A stretch of 64,000 bases of DNA. It comes from an uncultured Williamsia sp. GTDB taxonomy: Bacteria; Actinomycetota; Actinomycetes; Mycobacteriales; Mycobacteriaceae. The stretch's first letter is position 1, and each line of letters opens with the position of its first letter. The notes beneath the pieces were generated by a model. The model was not told where the DNA came from. It saw only the letters and a program-made list of their open reading frames with translations, and ran no database searches. Below, in pieces: positions 1 to 9,050 of the stretch. Position numbers and translations under genes: made by a program. The stretch spans positions 269,741 to 333,740 of the forward strand of contig NZ_CANLWM010000008.1 of NCBI RefSeq assembly GCF_947494875.1. The letters run 5' to 3'.

Positions 1-243
1 CTTGAAGTTGTCGAACCACACGAACACCGGGTCCGGGTTGACCGCCGCGTAGTTGAGGAACGCGTAGTACGCGCCGACCACGAACGGGTACAGGATGCCG
101 ATGACGATCGCGACCGCCGGCAGCGACAACAGATAGGGCCGGAGCCGTCGGCGCCAGGACGGCACCTCCGGCAGCTTCCGCCCGGGCACCGGATCCGGTG
201 CGGCGGAGGACGCCTCGGCGGGCGTGGACGTCTGCGTTGACAT
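1..243 (-). CDS. Carbohydrate ABC transporter permease, N-terminal part
   Basis: This is the first 81 codons of a gene that runs off the left edge. It starts at an ATG at 243 on the minus strand. The visible protein has a polar N-terminus rich in Ser, Pro and Ala, then RRRLRPYLLSLPAVAIVIG and a hydrophobic first membrane span ending near FVVGAYYAFLNY. That layout is typical of MalF/UgpA-type inner-membrane permeases of sugar ABC importers. It lies 14 bp after the stop of the solute-binding protein gene on the same strand, as usual for such operons. The substrate cannot be read from this fragment; the neighbouring polyol dehydrogenase suggests a sugar alcohol (inference). Confidence 0.85.
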   Translation of the reverse strand, partial: MSTQTSTPAEASSAAPDPVPGRKLPEVPSWRRRLRPYLLSLPAVAIVIGILYPFVVGAYYAFLNYAAVNPDPVFVWFDNFK

Positions 244-257
244 GGGTGGGCCGCCCT

Positions 258-1688
258 CTACAGGTTGACTTTGGAGGTGTTGGTCTTGGCGAGGCTGTTC
301 AGCCGCGACTGCGCGTTGTCGCCGCCGTAGATGTCCTGCAGCGCCACCGCCCAGTCCTTGGTCGTGTCGAAGAACTTCTTCTGCGGCGTGAACTGGATCT
401 TCGACGAGCCGATCACCGTCTCGAACGTCTCGAGGTAACCGGGCTGGTCGGCCGCGATGCGGGTGAAGGTGGTGTCGAACACGGACTTCCGCACGGGATC
501 GGCGTAGATGCCACCCTCGACTGCCTTGTTCATCGACTCCTTGCCGGTGGCCCACTGCATGAACAGCCAGGCCGCGGGCTTGCGCGTCGACCGGGCGTTC
601 ATGGCCCAGCTCCACGTCCACAGGTTGGTGCGGTAGTTGCCGTCCGGACCGGCGGGACCGGGGTACCACCCCAGGTTCCCGGCCTCCTTGCTCGCACCCG
701 GCTTGTTCTTCGGGTAGGTCGCGGAGTCGGCGTCGTAGACCATCATCGCGGTCCCGTCACCGAGATCGCCTGTGGCCTGCGGGTAGTCGTAGGTCGTCCA
801 CGACGTCGGACCGGCCGCCTTCTGCATCTCGATCCACTTCTTCGTGAAGTCGACCGCCTTGGGGCTGTTCATCTCGGCGACGAGGTCGGACCCGTCGACG
901 CGGTAGTCGACGGCGCCCTCGCGGGTGTACTGGGTCATGAAGCCGGGGTGGATCGTCGCCCACGACTTCGACCCGCGGGTGGCGATGCCGTACCGGTTCT
1001 CCGACCGGTCGGTGAGATCGGTGGCCAGCTGGATGAAGTCGTCGAACGTGGTGGGGAGCTTGATGCCCCGGCGGTCGAAGTAGGCCTTGTTGTAGGCCAC
1101 GACGTTGTTCTCGAAGCCCCACGGGATGGCCCACTGACCGCCGGATCCGATCGGGTTGCCGAGCTCGAAGTCCCAGCGGGTGGACTGCCGGAGACCCTCG
1201 AAGATGTCGTCGAAGTCGTACTCGGCGTTGGTCGCCGAGCTGTTGGCGATCCACGGGCCCAGGTCCTCGAGCCATCCGGGCGGACCGTACTGCCAGATGA
1301 AATAGGCGCCGAGCATGAAGCAGTCGTGCTTGCCGGTCCCGCCGGCGAGTTCGGTGTTCAGCTTGGTGAAGTAGTCGGCCTCGGGCACGAGGTCGACCTT
1401 CACCTCGATGCCGGTCAGCTCCGTGAACTCGGCCAGCAGTGGCTGGTAGGACAGCTGGTAGGGGTGCGGCGTCTGCAGGATCGACAGGGTCGTGCCCTTC
1501 TGGCTCTTCCAGTCGAACGCACCGGTCACCGCGGACGCGCCGTTCGGCTCGTCGACACGTCCGCCGATGCCGCATGCCCCCAGGATCGGGACCGTCGCGG
1601 CCGCCGCACCCGCGATACCCATGGCGCGCAACATGTCCCGACGGGAGAACCGGCGGTCCATCGGCGATCCCTGTCCGATCGGGGCCAT
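258..1688 (-). CDS. Extracellular solute-binding lipoprotein of a sugar/polyol ABC importer
   Basis: The protein has 476 residues. The N-terminus carries a twin-arginine motif (RFSRRDML), a short hydrophobic stretch and a lipobox (LGAC), so it is probably Tat-exported and lipid-anchored outside the membrane. The rest reads as a family 1 (SBP_bac_1) binding protein of ordinary length. The ATG at 1688 overlaps the stop of the dehydrogenase gene (TGATG), which points to translational coupling; an internal ATG at 1661, ten codons in, would give a more standard signal peptide. Its neighbours (permease downstream, polyol dehydrogenase upstream) argue for a polyol ligand. No ligand-specific residues are recognised. 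Confidence 0.9.
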   Translation of the reverse strand: MAPIGQGSPMDRRFSRRDMLRAMGIAGAAAATVPILGACGIGGRVDEPNGASAVTGAFDWKSQKGTTLSILQTPHPYQLSYQPLLAEFTELTGIEVKVDLVPEADYFTKLNTELAGGTGKHDCFMLGAYFIWQYGPPGWLEDLGPWIANSSATNAEYDFDDIFEGLRQSTRWDFELGNPIGSGGQWAIPWGFENNVVAYNKAYFDRRGIKLPTTFDDFIQLATDLTDRSENRYGIATRGSKSWATIHPGFMTQYTREGAVDYRVDGSDLVAEMNSPKAVDFTKKWIEMQKAAGPTSWTTYDYPQATGDLGDGTAMMVYDADSATYPKNKPGASKEAGNLGWYPGPAGPDGNYRTNLWTWSWAMNARSTRKPAAWLFMQWATGKESMNKAVEGGIYADPVRKSVFDTTFTRIAADQPGYLETFETVIGSSKIQFTPQKKFFDTTKDWAVALQDIYGGDNAQSRLNSLAKTNTSKVNL

Positions 1689-2782
1689 CAGGCGACCGCC
1701 TCGGGGATGAGTGAGACCTTGACCGACTCCGAGCCCGAACCCACCATGTCCAGACCCTTCTGGAACTCGGCGAGCGGGAACTGGTGGGTGCAGATCTCGT
1801 CCATCGGGAGGCGACCGGACTCGATCATCGCGATGGCGGCGGGCCAGCAGTGCGGCCCGAGGTGCGCGCCGAGGACGTCGAGCTCCTTGTCGTCGCTGAT
1901 GATGCTCCAGTCGACGGAGGCCTCACTGCCGAAGACGCCGTACTCCACGTAGCGACCGAGCTTGCGCAGGATGTTCAGACCCTGACCGACGGCCGACGGG
2001 TGACCGGTGCCCTCGAGGTAGACGTCCGCGCCGTACCCGTCGGTGAGGTCACGGACGATCGAGATCGCATCCTCCTCGGCGATGTTGATCGTCAGGTCCG
2101 CGCCGCATCGGGTCGCGAGATCGAGCTTCTCCGGCGCCATGTCGAGCGCGATCACCCGCATCGGGTTCTTCGCCGCCGCGCCGGCGATCATGCCGAGACC
2201 GATCGGCCCGCACCCGGCCACCACGACGGTGTCCTCGAACTGGATCCGCGCGCGCTCGACGGCGTGCAGCGAGCACGACAGAGGCTCGGCGAACGCGGCG
2301 TGCTGCGGCGCGATGTCCGACGAGACCTTGTGCACCAGAGCCTCAGCCGGGAACACCATGTACGACGCCATCGCGCCCGGCGTGCGGCGCTTGAAGCCGT
2401 ACAGGTCGTGCGGTGCGCACATGTGGTACTCGCCGCGTCGGCAGAACCGGCACTCCCAGCACGGCACGATCTGCTCGGAAACCACGCGGTCGCCGACCGC
2501 GACACCCCACCGGCGCGCCGCCTCGTCGTCGAGCGCGACGACGCGACCGGCGAACTCGTGGCCGGGGATGACCATGGTCTCGGCCCAGGCCGGACGGCTC
2601 TCGTCGCCCCAGAACTTCGCCGCACCGTGGTAGCACTTCAGATCGCTCGCACAGATCCCGACAGCCTCGACGGCGACGAGCGCCTCGCCGCGGCCGGGCG
2701 TGGGCACCACGACCTCCTCGAGCCGGTAGTCCTCCGGCCCGTGGCAGACCACGGCCTGCATCTTCTCGGGGATCTCGCTCAT
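1688..2782 (-). CDS. eltD: Zinc-dependent polyol dehydrogenase, erythritol/L-threitol dehydrogenase type
   Basis: A medium-chain Zn alcohol dehydrogenase of 364 residues. Catalytic zinc ligands are visible as Cys44 (GICASDLKC) and His75-Glu76 (PGHEF). The structural zinc site is Cys108, 111, 114 and 122 (CWECRFC ... MC). A Rossmann motif follows (VVVAGCGPIGLGM). The sequence closely resembles what I remember of mycobacterial erythritol/L-threitol dehydrogenase, which oxidises C4 sugar alcohols with NAD. I start it at the ATG at 2782 because an AGGAG lies seven bases upstream; ten more codons upstream are open but lack a site. It is the first gene of the leftward transporter operon and is divergent from the SorC-type regulator. 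Confidence 0.85.
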   Translation of the reverse strand: MSEIPEKMQAVVCHGPEDYRLEEVVVPTPGRGEALVAVEAVGICASDLKCYHGAAKFWGDESRPAWAETMVIPGHEFAGRVVALDDEAARRWGVAVGDRVVSEQIVPCWECRFCRRGEYHMCAPHDLYGFKRRTPGAMASYMVFPAEALVHKVSSDIAPQHAAFAEPLSCSLHAVERARIQFEDTVVVAGCGPIGLGMIAGAAAKNPMRVIALDMAPEKLDLATRCGADLTINIAEEDAISIVRDLTDGYGADVYLEGTGHPSAVGQGLNILRKLGRYVEYGVFGSEASVDWSIISDDKELDVLGAHLGPHCWPAAIAMIESGRLPMDEICTHQFPLAEFQKGLDMVGSGSESVKVSLIPEAVA

Positions 2783-2951
2783 GTCTTCTCCTCGCACGGT
2801 GAGCCGCGTCATGCGTCACCGGATCTGTGGTGGCAGTCACATTAACGACGACGCATCCCACGCGCAAGCAAATGCTCAGAACATTTGTTCATCCCGCCGA
2901 GTGTCGTGAACACATGCTCACGGCGGTCGTGCGGCTGTCATACTGCTCGCC
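2783..2951. promoter_or_regulatory. Divergent promoter region with repeated operator-like elements
   Basis: This 169-bp gap separates the dehydrogenase from the regulator. It holds two direct copies of ATGCTCA, at 2872-2878 and 2914-2920, exactly 42 bp (about four helical turns) apart. Between them lies the near-palindrome GAACATTTGTTC and an overlapping dyad CAAATG-N7-CATTTG. On the plus strand CATACT (2939-2944) sits seven bases before the regulator ATG, a weak -10 for a leaderless start. Binding by the adjacent SorC-type regulator is inferred, not shown. Confidence 0.5.
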
Positions 2952-3935
2952 ATGTCCCTGCCCGACGGCGTCTACGACCCGGCGCTGCTCTACGCCGCCG
3001 CGCGCCTCTACTACGAGGAGGACGCGACGCAGGCCGAGGTCGCGGCGCGTCTCGGGACCAGCCGGGCCACCGTGAGTCGTCTGCTGTCGGAGGCTCGTCG
3101 ACAGGGGATCGTCCGCATCGAGGTGGTCCCCCCGGGGTCCGAACTGCCCGCCGACGAGCTGGCACATCGTGTCGCCGACGTGCTGGGACTCGAATCGGTC
3201 TTCCTGTCCCCCGCACTCCCGCCGGCGTCGGGCCGGTCCACCGTCGACGTGATGGGCGGGACGCTGGCACCCGCGGTCGCGCGCGCCCTCGCCTCCGCGG
3301 GCCTCGCGCCGGGCGACGTGTTGCTGGTGTCGTCCGGGCGGACGGTCTACGAGGTCTCGCGGTTCGACCTGACGCCACTGCCGGGCGTGTTGGTCGCGCC
3401 CACCGTCGGCGGCAACGACCAGCCCGAGGAGTGGTACCAGACGAACGAGATCACCCGCCGGGTCGCCAACCGCGTCGGCGGACGCGCCACCTACCTGTTC
3501 GCGCCCGCGCTGCCCGGCCCCAACCTGCACCCGTCGCTGCTGCAGGACCCGAGCATCCAGCGGGTGCTCGATCTGTGGCCGCAGGCGCGGTGCGCGCTGA
3601 TGGGTGTAGGCGCGCCGCCGCTGAGCCGCTCCGACATCCCCCGGTTCGTGCCCACCGACTCCACGTCGCTGCGTCGCGCCGTCGGTGACGTCTGCTCACG
3701 CTTCTACGACCGCGACGGCGCACCCGTCGACTTCGAGGGGATCGACCGCCTCATCGCAATCGATCTCGATGTGCTGCAGCAGATCCCGGTCACGATCGCG
3801 GTCGCGGTCGGGTCGGACAAGATCGAGTCCATCATCGCCGGCGCGCGCGGCGGGTACTACCGCCGGCTCGTCACGGACCCGGCGACCGCCGGGGCCATCG
3901 TCGCCGCACTCCCCCACCAGGAGGTCACCACGTGA
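2952..3935 (+). CDS. SorC/DeoR-type sugar-responsive transcriptional regulator
   Basis: The protein has 327 residues, the usual SorC-family length. An N-terminal helix-turn-helix is visible at about residues 26-46 (TQAEVAARLG ... TVSRLL). The remainder resembles the phosphosugar-binding domain of the family, with a conserved P-T-V-G-G-N motif. It is divergent from the dehydrogenase/importer operon and shares a GTGA stop/start overlap with the SDR gene, so it most likely controls both arms in response to a phosphorylated sugar made by the local kinase (inference). Confidence 0.88.
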   Translation: MSLPDGVYDPALLYAAARLYYEEDATQAEVAARLGTSRATVSRLLSEARRQGIVRIEVVPPGSELPADELAHRVADVLGLESVFLSPALPPASGRSTVDVMGGTLAPAVARALASAGLAPGDVLLVSSGRTVYEVSRFDLTPLPGVLVAPTVGGNDQPEEWYQTNEITRRVANRVGGRATYLFAPALPGPNLHPSLLQDPSIQRVLDLWPQARCALMGVGAPPLSRSDIPRFVPTDSTSLRRAVGDVCSRFYDRDGAPVDFEGIDRLIAIDLDVLQQIPVTIAVAVGSDKIESIIAGARGGYYRRLVTDPATAGAIVAALPHQEVTT

Positions 3936-4696
3936 GCGAGATCCGTCTCGACGGCGCACGCACGCTCGTCACGGGAGCGACCCGCGGGCTCGGAGCGGAC
4001 ATCGCGCGCGCCTTCGCCGAGGCCGGTGCGCGACTGGTCCTCTCCGGTCGGTCCGTCGACGACCTCGAGGCGCAGGCGTCGCCGCTGCGGGACGAGTTCG
4101 ACGTCGAGATCACCTGCTGCGCCGCCGACCTGGCCGCCTCCGACGGTCCCGATCGGCTCGTCGCCGACGCCGTCGCCGCGTTCGACGGTCTCGACGTCCT
4201 GGTGAACAACGCCGGCGTCTCGCACCCCGCCTCGGTGCTCGATCTCGACGCCGCTGGCTTCGACGCCACCGTCGCGGTGAACCTGCGTGCACCGGCACTG
4301 CTCGCCGCAGGCGTCGGGCGGGACATGGTTGCGCGGGGCATCCGCGGGTCGATCGTCACCGTCGCGTCCGCGGCGGCACTGACGCCGCTGGCCGAGCACT
4401 ACGCCTACTCAGCGACCAAGGCCGGCCTCGTCATGGCGACCAAGGTGCTGGCCCTGGAGCTCGGTCCGCACGGCATCCGCGCGAACTCGGTGTGTCCCAC
4501 AGTCGTCCTCACCGACATGGGCCGGCGTGTGTGGGGTGACGAGCAGAAGGCCGCACCACTGAAAGGTCGGATCCCGTTGGCGCGCTTCGCCGAACCACGG
4601 GAGGTGTCGGACGCCATCGTGTGGCTCGCCTCCGACGCGGCGTCGATGATCTCCGGCGTCGACCTCCCGATCGACGGGGGCTACACGGCCGGCTGA
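3932..4696 (+). CDS. Short-chain dehydrogenase/reductase, polyol or sugar oxidoreductase
   Basis: A classical SDR of 254 residues. The NAD(P)-binding motif is TGATRGLG, the structural motif is NNAG, and the active-site pair is YAYSATK. It ends in the common SGVDLPIDGGYTAG tail. It starts at a GTG inside the regulator stop codon (GTGA), with AGGAGG eight bases upstream. In this setting it may oxidise a second sugar alcohol or interconvert tetrulose isomers, as a D-threitol-type dehydrogenase would, but nothing in the sequence fixes the substrate. Confidence 0.85.
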   Translation: MSEIRLDGARTLVTGATRGLGADIARAFAEAGARLVLSGRSVDDLEAQASPLRDEFDVEITCCAADLAASDGPDRLVADAVAAFDGLDVLVNNAGVSHPASVLDLDAAGFDATVAVNLRAPALLAAGVGRDMVARGIRGSIVTVASAAALTPLAEHYAYSATKAGLVMATKVLALELGPHGIRANSVCPTVVLTDMGRRVWGDEQKAAPLKGRIPLARFAEPREVSDAIVWLASDAASMISGVDLPIDGGYTAG

Positions 4697-4718
4697 CACC
4701 CCGGCTCACCGCCCGAGG

Positions 4719-6209
4719 TCAGCGTCCAGCGATGTCACCCAGGGCGTGCACGTGGGATCGCGTCGCGGGGTACAGGTCTCGCCACTGGGCGTAGAGCTCG
4801 TCGTACAGCTCGCGCACGTCCGGGTTCGGCACGATCTCACGCTCCAGTGTCGTCCAGTCCGTCTCCGGCGGCACCAGCCCGGTCCCGATCGCGGCCAGCA
4901 GAGCGCCGCCGTAGCTCGCGCCGATCCCCTCCGCGGGGACCAGTTGGGTGCGGCCGGTGATGTCGGACAGTGTCTGGGCCCAGATCGGGCTGCGCAGCCC
5001 CCCGCCGACGGCGATCGTCCGCACCGTGGGACTGGCCGCGTCGAAGCGCTCGAGGATGTGGCGGATACCGAACGAGATGCCCTCGTAGGCAGCGCGGAAG
5101 AGATGACCGCGACCATGGCGCAGCGTCAGGCCCGCGAGGACGCCGCGCGCATCCGGGTCGAACACAGGCGTGCGCTCACCCGCCAGGTAGGGCAGGAACA
5201 GGAGACCGTCGCTGCCGGGTGGTACCTCGAGCGCCTCGGTCATCAACTCGTCGAACGACGCACCTCCGGTGACGGTCTGCAACCAGGTGGTGAGACTTCC
5301 TGCGGTGGACGTTCCCGCCGCGAACGCCAGGCTCCCCGGTTCCACGCCGGCGGTGGTCCACAGCGCGGGGTCGGTGTGGTACCCGTCCAGGACCTGGACG
5401 CAGAACATGGTGGACCCGTACATCAGCATGAGGTCGCCGGGCGAGCGCGCCCCGACGGAGAAGGCCTCGGCGTAGGCGTCGACGGTCCCGGCGACCACCG
5501 GCGTGCCCGCCGGGATGCCCGTCGCGTCCGCCGCGTCGGCCGTGACCGTCCCGACTACGTCGCGCGGCCACACCAGCCGTGGCATCTCGAGATGACCGCA
5601 GATCCGTTGTGCCCACTCGTCGTTCCAGCGGAACTCCCGAGTCAGGTAGAGCGGATCGCACTGGCTCGCGGTGTGGTGGTCCATCACGTACTCGCCGGTG
5701 AGCCGGGCGGTGATGTAGCTGTTCGACCCGTACCAGCGGTGGGCGGCGGCGAAGACGTCCGGTTCCTCGCGGCGTACCCATTCGATCTTCGGGCCGACGG
5801 CCTGGCTCGAGAGCGCGGTCCCCGCCTGCTCCACGATCGCCTCGGCGCCGAGTTCGTCGGTCAGTGCATCGATCTCGCGGTGCGCGCGCGAGTCGATGCC
5901 ATAGAGGATCGCCGGGCGCAGCGGCGTGCCGTTCGCGTCGCACAGCACCAGACAGGGTCCGACGCCGCTCACGCACACTCCCGCGAGGCGGGACCCCTCG
6001 GGAATCTCGGCAGTCAGTTCCTGTGCAACGGAACGGATCTCGGACCACCACAGCTCGTCCGCATCCACCTCGGCCCAGCCGGGACGAGGAAGGGAGATCT
6101 GGTGGGACACCGTCCGGGAGGCGAGGACGACACCGTCTGGGTCGACGAGGACGCCTTTCGTGCTCCCGGTGCCCATGTCGATGCCGAGCAACAGATCCAC
6201 GCCGTCCAC
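4719..6209 (-). CDS. FGGY-family carbohydrate kinase
   Basis: The protein has 496 residues, full length for the family. The N-terminal phosphate-binding motif is GIDMGTGSTKGVLVD and the C-terminal FGGY signature region contains AVGGGLRSPIWAQTLSDI. It would phosphorylate a sugar, ketose or polyol with ATP; in this locus a tetrulose or tetritol is plausible. The start is a GTG at 6209, eight bases after the ispF stop on the same strand, so it may be co-transcribed with carD-ispD-ispF even though its function belongs to the polyol cluster with which it converges. Confidence 0.87.
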   Translation of the reverse strand: MDGVDLLLGIDMGTGSTKGVLVDPDGVVLASRTVSHQISLPRPGWAEVDADELWWSEIRSVAQELTAEIPEGSRLAGVCVSGVGPCLVLCDANGTPLRPAILYGIDSRAHREIDALTDELGAEAIVEQAGTALSSQAVGPKIEWVRREEPDVFAAAHRWYGSNSYITARLTGEYVMDHHTASQCDPLYLTREFRWNDEWAQRICGHLEMPRLVWPRDVVGTVTADAADATGIPAGTPVVAGTVDAYAEAFSVGARSPGDLMLMYGSTMFCVQVLDGYHTDPALWTTAGVEPGSLAFAAGTSTAGSLTTWLQTVTGGASFDELMTEALEVPPGSDGLLFLPYLAGERTPVFDPDARGVLAGLTLRHGRGHLFRAAYEGISFGIRHILERFDAASPTVRTIAVGGGLRSPIWAQTLSDITGRTQLVPAEGIGASYGGALLAAIGTGLVPPETDWTTLEREIVPNPDVRELYDELYAQWRDLYPATRSHVHALGDIAGR

Positions 6210-6217
6210 AGTAGGCG

Positions 6218-6697
6218 TCAGCCGTCGCGGGCGAGGAGCAACGCCGTCGCGACCGCGGCGACACCCTCACCGCGGCCGGTCAGCCCGAGTCCGTCGGTGG
6301 TGGTCGCCGAGACCGACACCGGTCCGCCGACCAGGTCGGAGAGGAGCTTCTGCGCCTCGTCACGGCGGGGCCCGATCTTGGGTCGGTTCGCGATGACCTG
6401 GACCGCCGCGTTGCCGACGGTCCATCCGGCGTCGGTGACGAGACCGCGGACGTGGGTGAGCATGGTCGCCCCGTCGACGCCGTCCCACTCGGGCCGACCG
6501 GTCCCGAACACCGCACCGAGATCACCGAGTCCGGCCGCCGAGAGCAGCGCGTCGCACAGGGCGTGGATGCCCACGTCACCGTCGGAGTGGCCCTCGCAGC
6601 CCTCGGTGTCGGGGAAATGCAAGCCCACCATCCAGCACGGCTTGCCCGGCTGGAAGGGGTGGACGTCGGTCCCGATGCCGACACGCATCCCGGTCAC
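6218..6697 (-). CDS. ispF: 2-C-methyl-D-erythritol 2,4-cyclodiphosphate synthase
   Basis: A 159-residue protein of typical IspF length. It catalyses the fifth step of the MEP isoprenoid pathway, releasing CMP. The metal ligand motif is GTDVHPF near the N-terminus, and the second signature is [17 protein letters not shown]. It starts with a GTG that overlaps the ispD stop (GTGA), so the two are translationally coupled as in mycobacteria. In M. tuberculosis cysS follows ispF; here the FGGY kinase does. Confidence 0.97.
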   Translation of the reverse strand: MTGMRVGIGTDVHPFQPGKPCWMVGLHFPDTEGCEGHSDGDVGIHALCDALLSAAGLGDLGAVFGTGRPEWDGVDGATMLTHVRGLVTDAGWTVGNAAVQVIANRPKIGPRRDEAQKLLSDLVGGPVSVSATTTDGLGLTGRGEGVAAVATALLLARDG

Positions 6698-7395
6698 GGT
6701 GCCGCCGGTGCGGCGGCCGCACCCTGCTCACACAGCAACCGTGCCAACCGCAGGTCCCAGTCGGTGGTGATCTTGAAGGCCATCATGTCGCCCGCGACGA
6801 CGTGGACGTGCATCCCGAGCGCCTCGACGAGACCGGCGTCGTCGGTCGCGTCGGCCGAGGACGCGTGGGCCCGCACCAGCGCCTCGGGCCGGAATCCCTG
6901 GGGTGTCTGCACCGACCGCAACGGCGTGCGGTCCACCGTGGCGACGACTGTGCCGTCGACGTCGACACGTTTGAGCGTGTCCGTGACCGGGACGGCGGGG
7001 ATGACCGCGTCGTGGCCGGACCGGATGGCGTCGATGACGCGGGCGAAGACCGCGGGTGGGGTGAGGGCACGAGCGGCGTCGTGAACCAGGACCACCTCGG
7101 GGTCGGGAGAGCGTCCGCCGATGACCGTGGCGAGGCAGGCCCGGACGGAGTCACTGCGTGCTGATCCTCCGACGACGACCTGAGCGTCAGGCACGTCGGA
7201 CCGTGTCGCGTCGACCAGGTCGGCCGGTACCGCGACGACGACGTGGCCGATGCCGGCGGCGAGGACGCCGTCGACGGATCGCTGCAGGATCGTGCGTCCG
7301 GCGAGGTCGACGAATGCTTTGGGGATCCCTGCGCCGAGTCGGGTGCCCGACCCGGCGGCAGGGATCAACGCCACCGTCGAGGCGGCGGACGTCAT
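6694..7395 (-). CDS. ispD: 2-C-methyl-D-erythritol 4-phosphate cytidylyltransferase
   Basis: A 233-residue protein that transfers CMP from CTP to methylerythritol phosphate in the MEP pathway. The nucleotide-binding motif is [17 protein letters not shown] at residues 12-28, and the later [13 protein letters not shown] motif is characteristic of IspD. It begins at an ATG 15 bp after the carD stop and overlaps ispF, giving the order carD-ispD-ispF also seen in M. tuberculosis. Confidence 0.97.
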   Translation of the reverse strand: MTSAASTVALIPAAGSGTRLGAGIPKAFVDLAGRTILQRSVDGVLAAGIGHVVVAVPADLVDATRSDVPDAQVVVGGSARSDSVRACLATVIGGRSPDPEVVLVHDAARALTPPAVFARVIDAIRSGHDAVIPAVPVTDTLKRVDVDGTVVATVDRTPLRSVQTPQGFRPEALVRAHASSADATDDAGLVEALGMHVHVVAGDMMAFKITTDWDLRLARLLCEQGAAAAPAAP

Positions 7396-7410
7396 GGTGT
7401 CGCCGTCGCC

Positions 7411-7899
7411 TCAGGAGGCGGTGGCGAGGACCTCGTCGAGCATGACCGAGGCCTTGGCCTCGTCGGTTCCCTGCGCCAGCGACAGCTCGTCGACGAGGAC
7501 GCGACGGGCGCGGGTCAGCATGCGCTTCTCACCGGCGGACAGGCCGCGATCCTGCTCGCGACGCCACAGGTCACGCACGATCTCCGACACCTTGATGATG
7601 TCGCCGGAGATGAGCTTCTCCTGGTTGGCCTTGAAGCGGCGTGCCCAGTTGGTGGGCTCCTCGGTGTGCGGGGCGCGCAGGACGTCGAAGACCTGCCCGA
7701 GCCCCTCCTCGCCCACGACGTCGCGGACACCGACGTACTCGAGCTTGGTGGACGGGATCTGGACGGTCATGTCACCATCGGCGATCTTGAGGACGAGGTA
7801 CTCCACCTGCTCACCCTTGATGGTGCGGACCACGATGTCTTCGACCTTCGCAGCTCCGTGGTGGGGGTATACGACGGTGTCACCGACTTTGAAATTCAC
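7411..7899 (-). CDS. carD: RNA polymerase-binding transcription factor CarD
   Basis: The protein has 162 residues, as in mycobacteria. The N-terminal Tudor-like RNAP-binding domain begins [20 protein letters not shown]. The C-terminal helical DNA-binding part contains the conserved tryptophan in [10 protein letters not shown]. CarD stabilises the open promoter complex and is essential in mycobacteria. The start is a GTG at 7899, and the promoter lies in the gap shared with the lipoprotein gene. Confidence 0.97.
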   Translation of the reverse strand: MNFKVGDTVVYPHHGAAKVEDIVVRTIKGEQVEYLVLKIADGDMTVQIPSTKLEYVGVRDVVGEEGLGQVFDVLRAPHTEEPTNWARRFKANQEKLISGDIIKVSEIVRDLWRREQDRGLSAGEKRMLTRARRVLVDELSLAQGTDEAKASVMLDEVLATAS

Positions 7900-8190
7900 A
7901 GTTCACTAGCCCCTTTCGATAGGGCCAGTCTAGCACGGGGGTGTTCCGTGCATCACACAACGGTGCAGGTCAGGGGCCTACCAGCGGCTATCCACAGCCG
8001 GGGAGCCCTGTGGAGGAGGCGATCTGGGCGCCCGCGACGGGCCCGCAGGGCTCCGCCCGCACACCCCACCGCGTCCGGGCCGCGCGGTGTTTGCGCACCC
8101 GCGGCACCGGTGACACCCCGGAGCAACTACTCTCCGTAGTGCATCGTCGGTGTGACCCGCACGGGTCCTTCAGGCTGAAGAGGAATCCCG
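7900..8190. promoter_or_regulatory. Divergent carD / lipoprotein promoter region
   Basis: This 291-bp gap has no gene. On the minus strand TAGACT (7932-7927) fits the actinobacterial -10 TANNNT for carD. It is abutted on its upstream side by an inverted repeat, GCACGG-N7-CCGTGC at 7933-7951, positioned where a repressor or activator could act. On the plus strand TACTCT (8128-8133) is a candidate -10 for the lipoprotein and lies inside the small dyad ACTAC-N5-GTAGT (8126-8140). The middle of the gap shows nothing else I can name. Confidence 0.5.
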
Positions 8191-9018
8191 GTGGCAGAGC
8201 AGTCCCCCGCCCAGGTCGCCCGCCCGCAGCGGGTCGTGGCCCGTCTGACCTCGTCCCGCGGCGTCGCGCGCGCGGTGGCCGCCGCAGCCATCGGCTCGGC
8301 CGTGGTGTTCGGTGTCGGCGCCTGTAGCAGCGGCCAGATCTCGCAGACCGCGAACCAGGAAGCCGCGGTCAACGGCGGCAACGCGACGGTCGGCCAGCTC
8401 GCCCTGCGTGACGTCCACGTCGTCTACCCGCCGGTGAACGCCGACGACGCCTTCGTCAACGGCGGTCCGTTCGAGCTCGCGTTCCTCATCTCCAACAACA
8501 GCGCCTACCAGGACGACACGCTGCAGTCGATCACCGTCCCCGGCGGTGGCTCGGCCACCATCTCGGGCAGCACCGCACTCCCGGCGACCAAGTCGCTGCG
8601 CGCCGGACAGCCGTCGCAGCTGCTGACCTCCGGCGCGGACGCGTCGACGCCCGCATCGGCCGAGATCCCCTCGTCACAGGTCGCGTCGGAGGAATCGCAG
8701 GCGGGATCGGTGGGCAACTCCGCCGACCCCACCGAGACCCGGATCACCGTCACCCTCACGGGCATGGGCACCAAGGTCCGTCCCGGTCTGACGGTGCCGC
8801 TCCAGTTCACGTTCCAGCGCGCCGGCAAGGTCACCGTCAACGTCCCCGTCGACGCGGGCTCGGTGAACCCTCGTCGTGACTCACAGTTCCTGAACCGTGA
8901 GAACGCCGAGGCGGCCGAGCAGAACGAGCGCGCCAACGAGGGCAGCGAGAACGGCTCCGGCGAGAACCAGTTCGGCTCGAACCTGCCCAACACCGGCTCC
9001 GGCGGCTCCGCGGGCTGA
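8191..9018 (+). CDS. lpqE: LpqE-like secreted lipoprotein
   Basis: The protein has 275 residues with a positively charged N-terminus, a hydrophobic core and a lipobox VGAC, so it should be lipid-anchored on the outer face of the membrane. The body has a low-complexity Asn/Gly/Glu-rich tail. Sequence features and its place between carD and radA match M. tuberculosis LpqE (Rv3584). The biochemical role is unknown; a copper-chaperone-like fold has been suggested for related proteins, which I cannot confirm here. The start is a GTG preceded by AGAGGA. Confidence 0.82.
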   Translation: MAEQSPAQVARPQRVVARLTSSRGVARAVAAAAIGSAVVFGVGACSSGQISQTANQEAAVNGGNATVGQLALRDVHVVYPPVNADDAFVNGGPFELAFLISNNSAYQDDTLQSITVPGGGSATISGSTALPATKSLRAGQPSQLLTSGADASTPASAEIPSSQVASEESQAGSVGNSADPTETRITVTLTGMGTKVRPGLTVPLQFTFQRAGKVTVNVPVDAGSVNPRRDSQFLNRENAEAAEQNERANEGSENGSGENQFGSNLPNTGSGGSAG

Positions 9019-9050
9019 TCGGCCTCCCCGGGACTGTCGGCGTCCGCCGA

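Noticed and set aside
4746..6770. A 674-residue plus-strand open frame opposite the kinase and ispF
   Set aside because: The protein is low-complexity and lacks any domain; it is an antisense shadow typical of GC-rich DNA, and both minus-strand genes are unmistakable.
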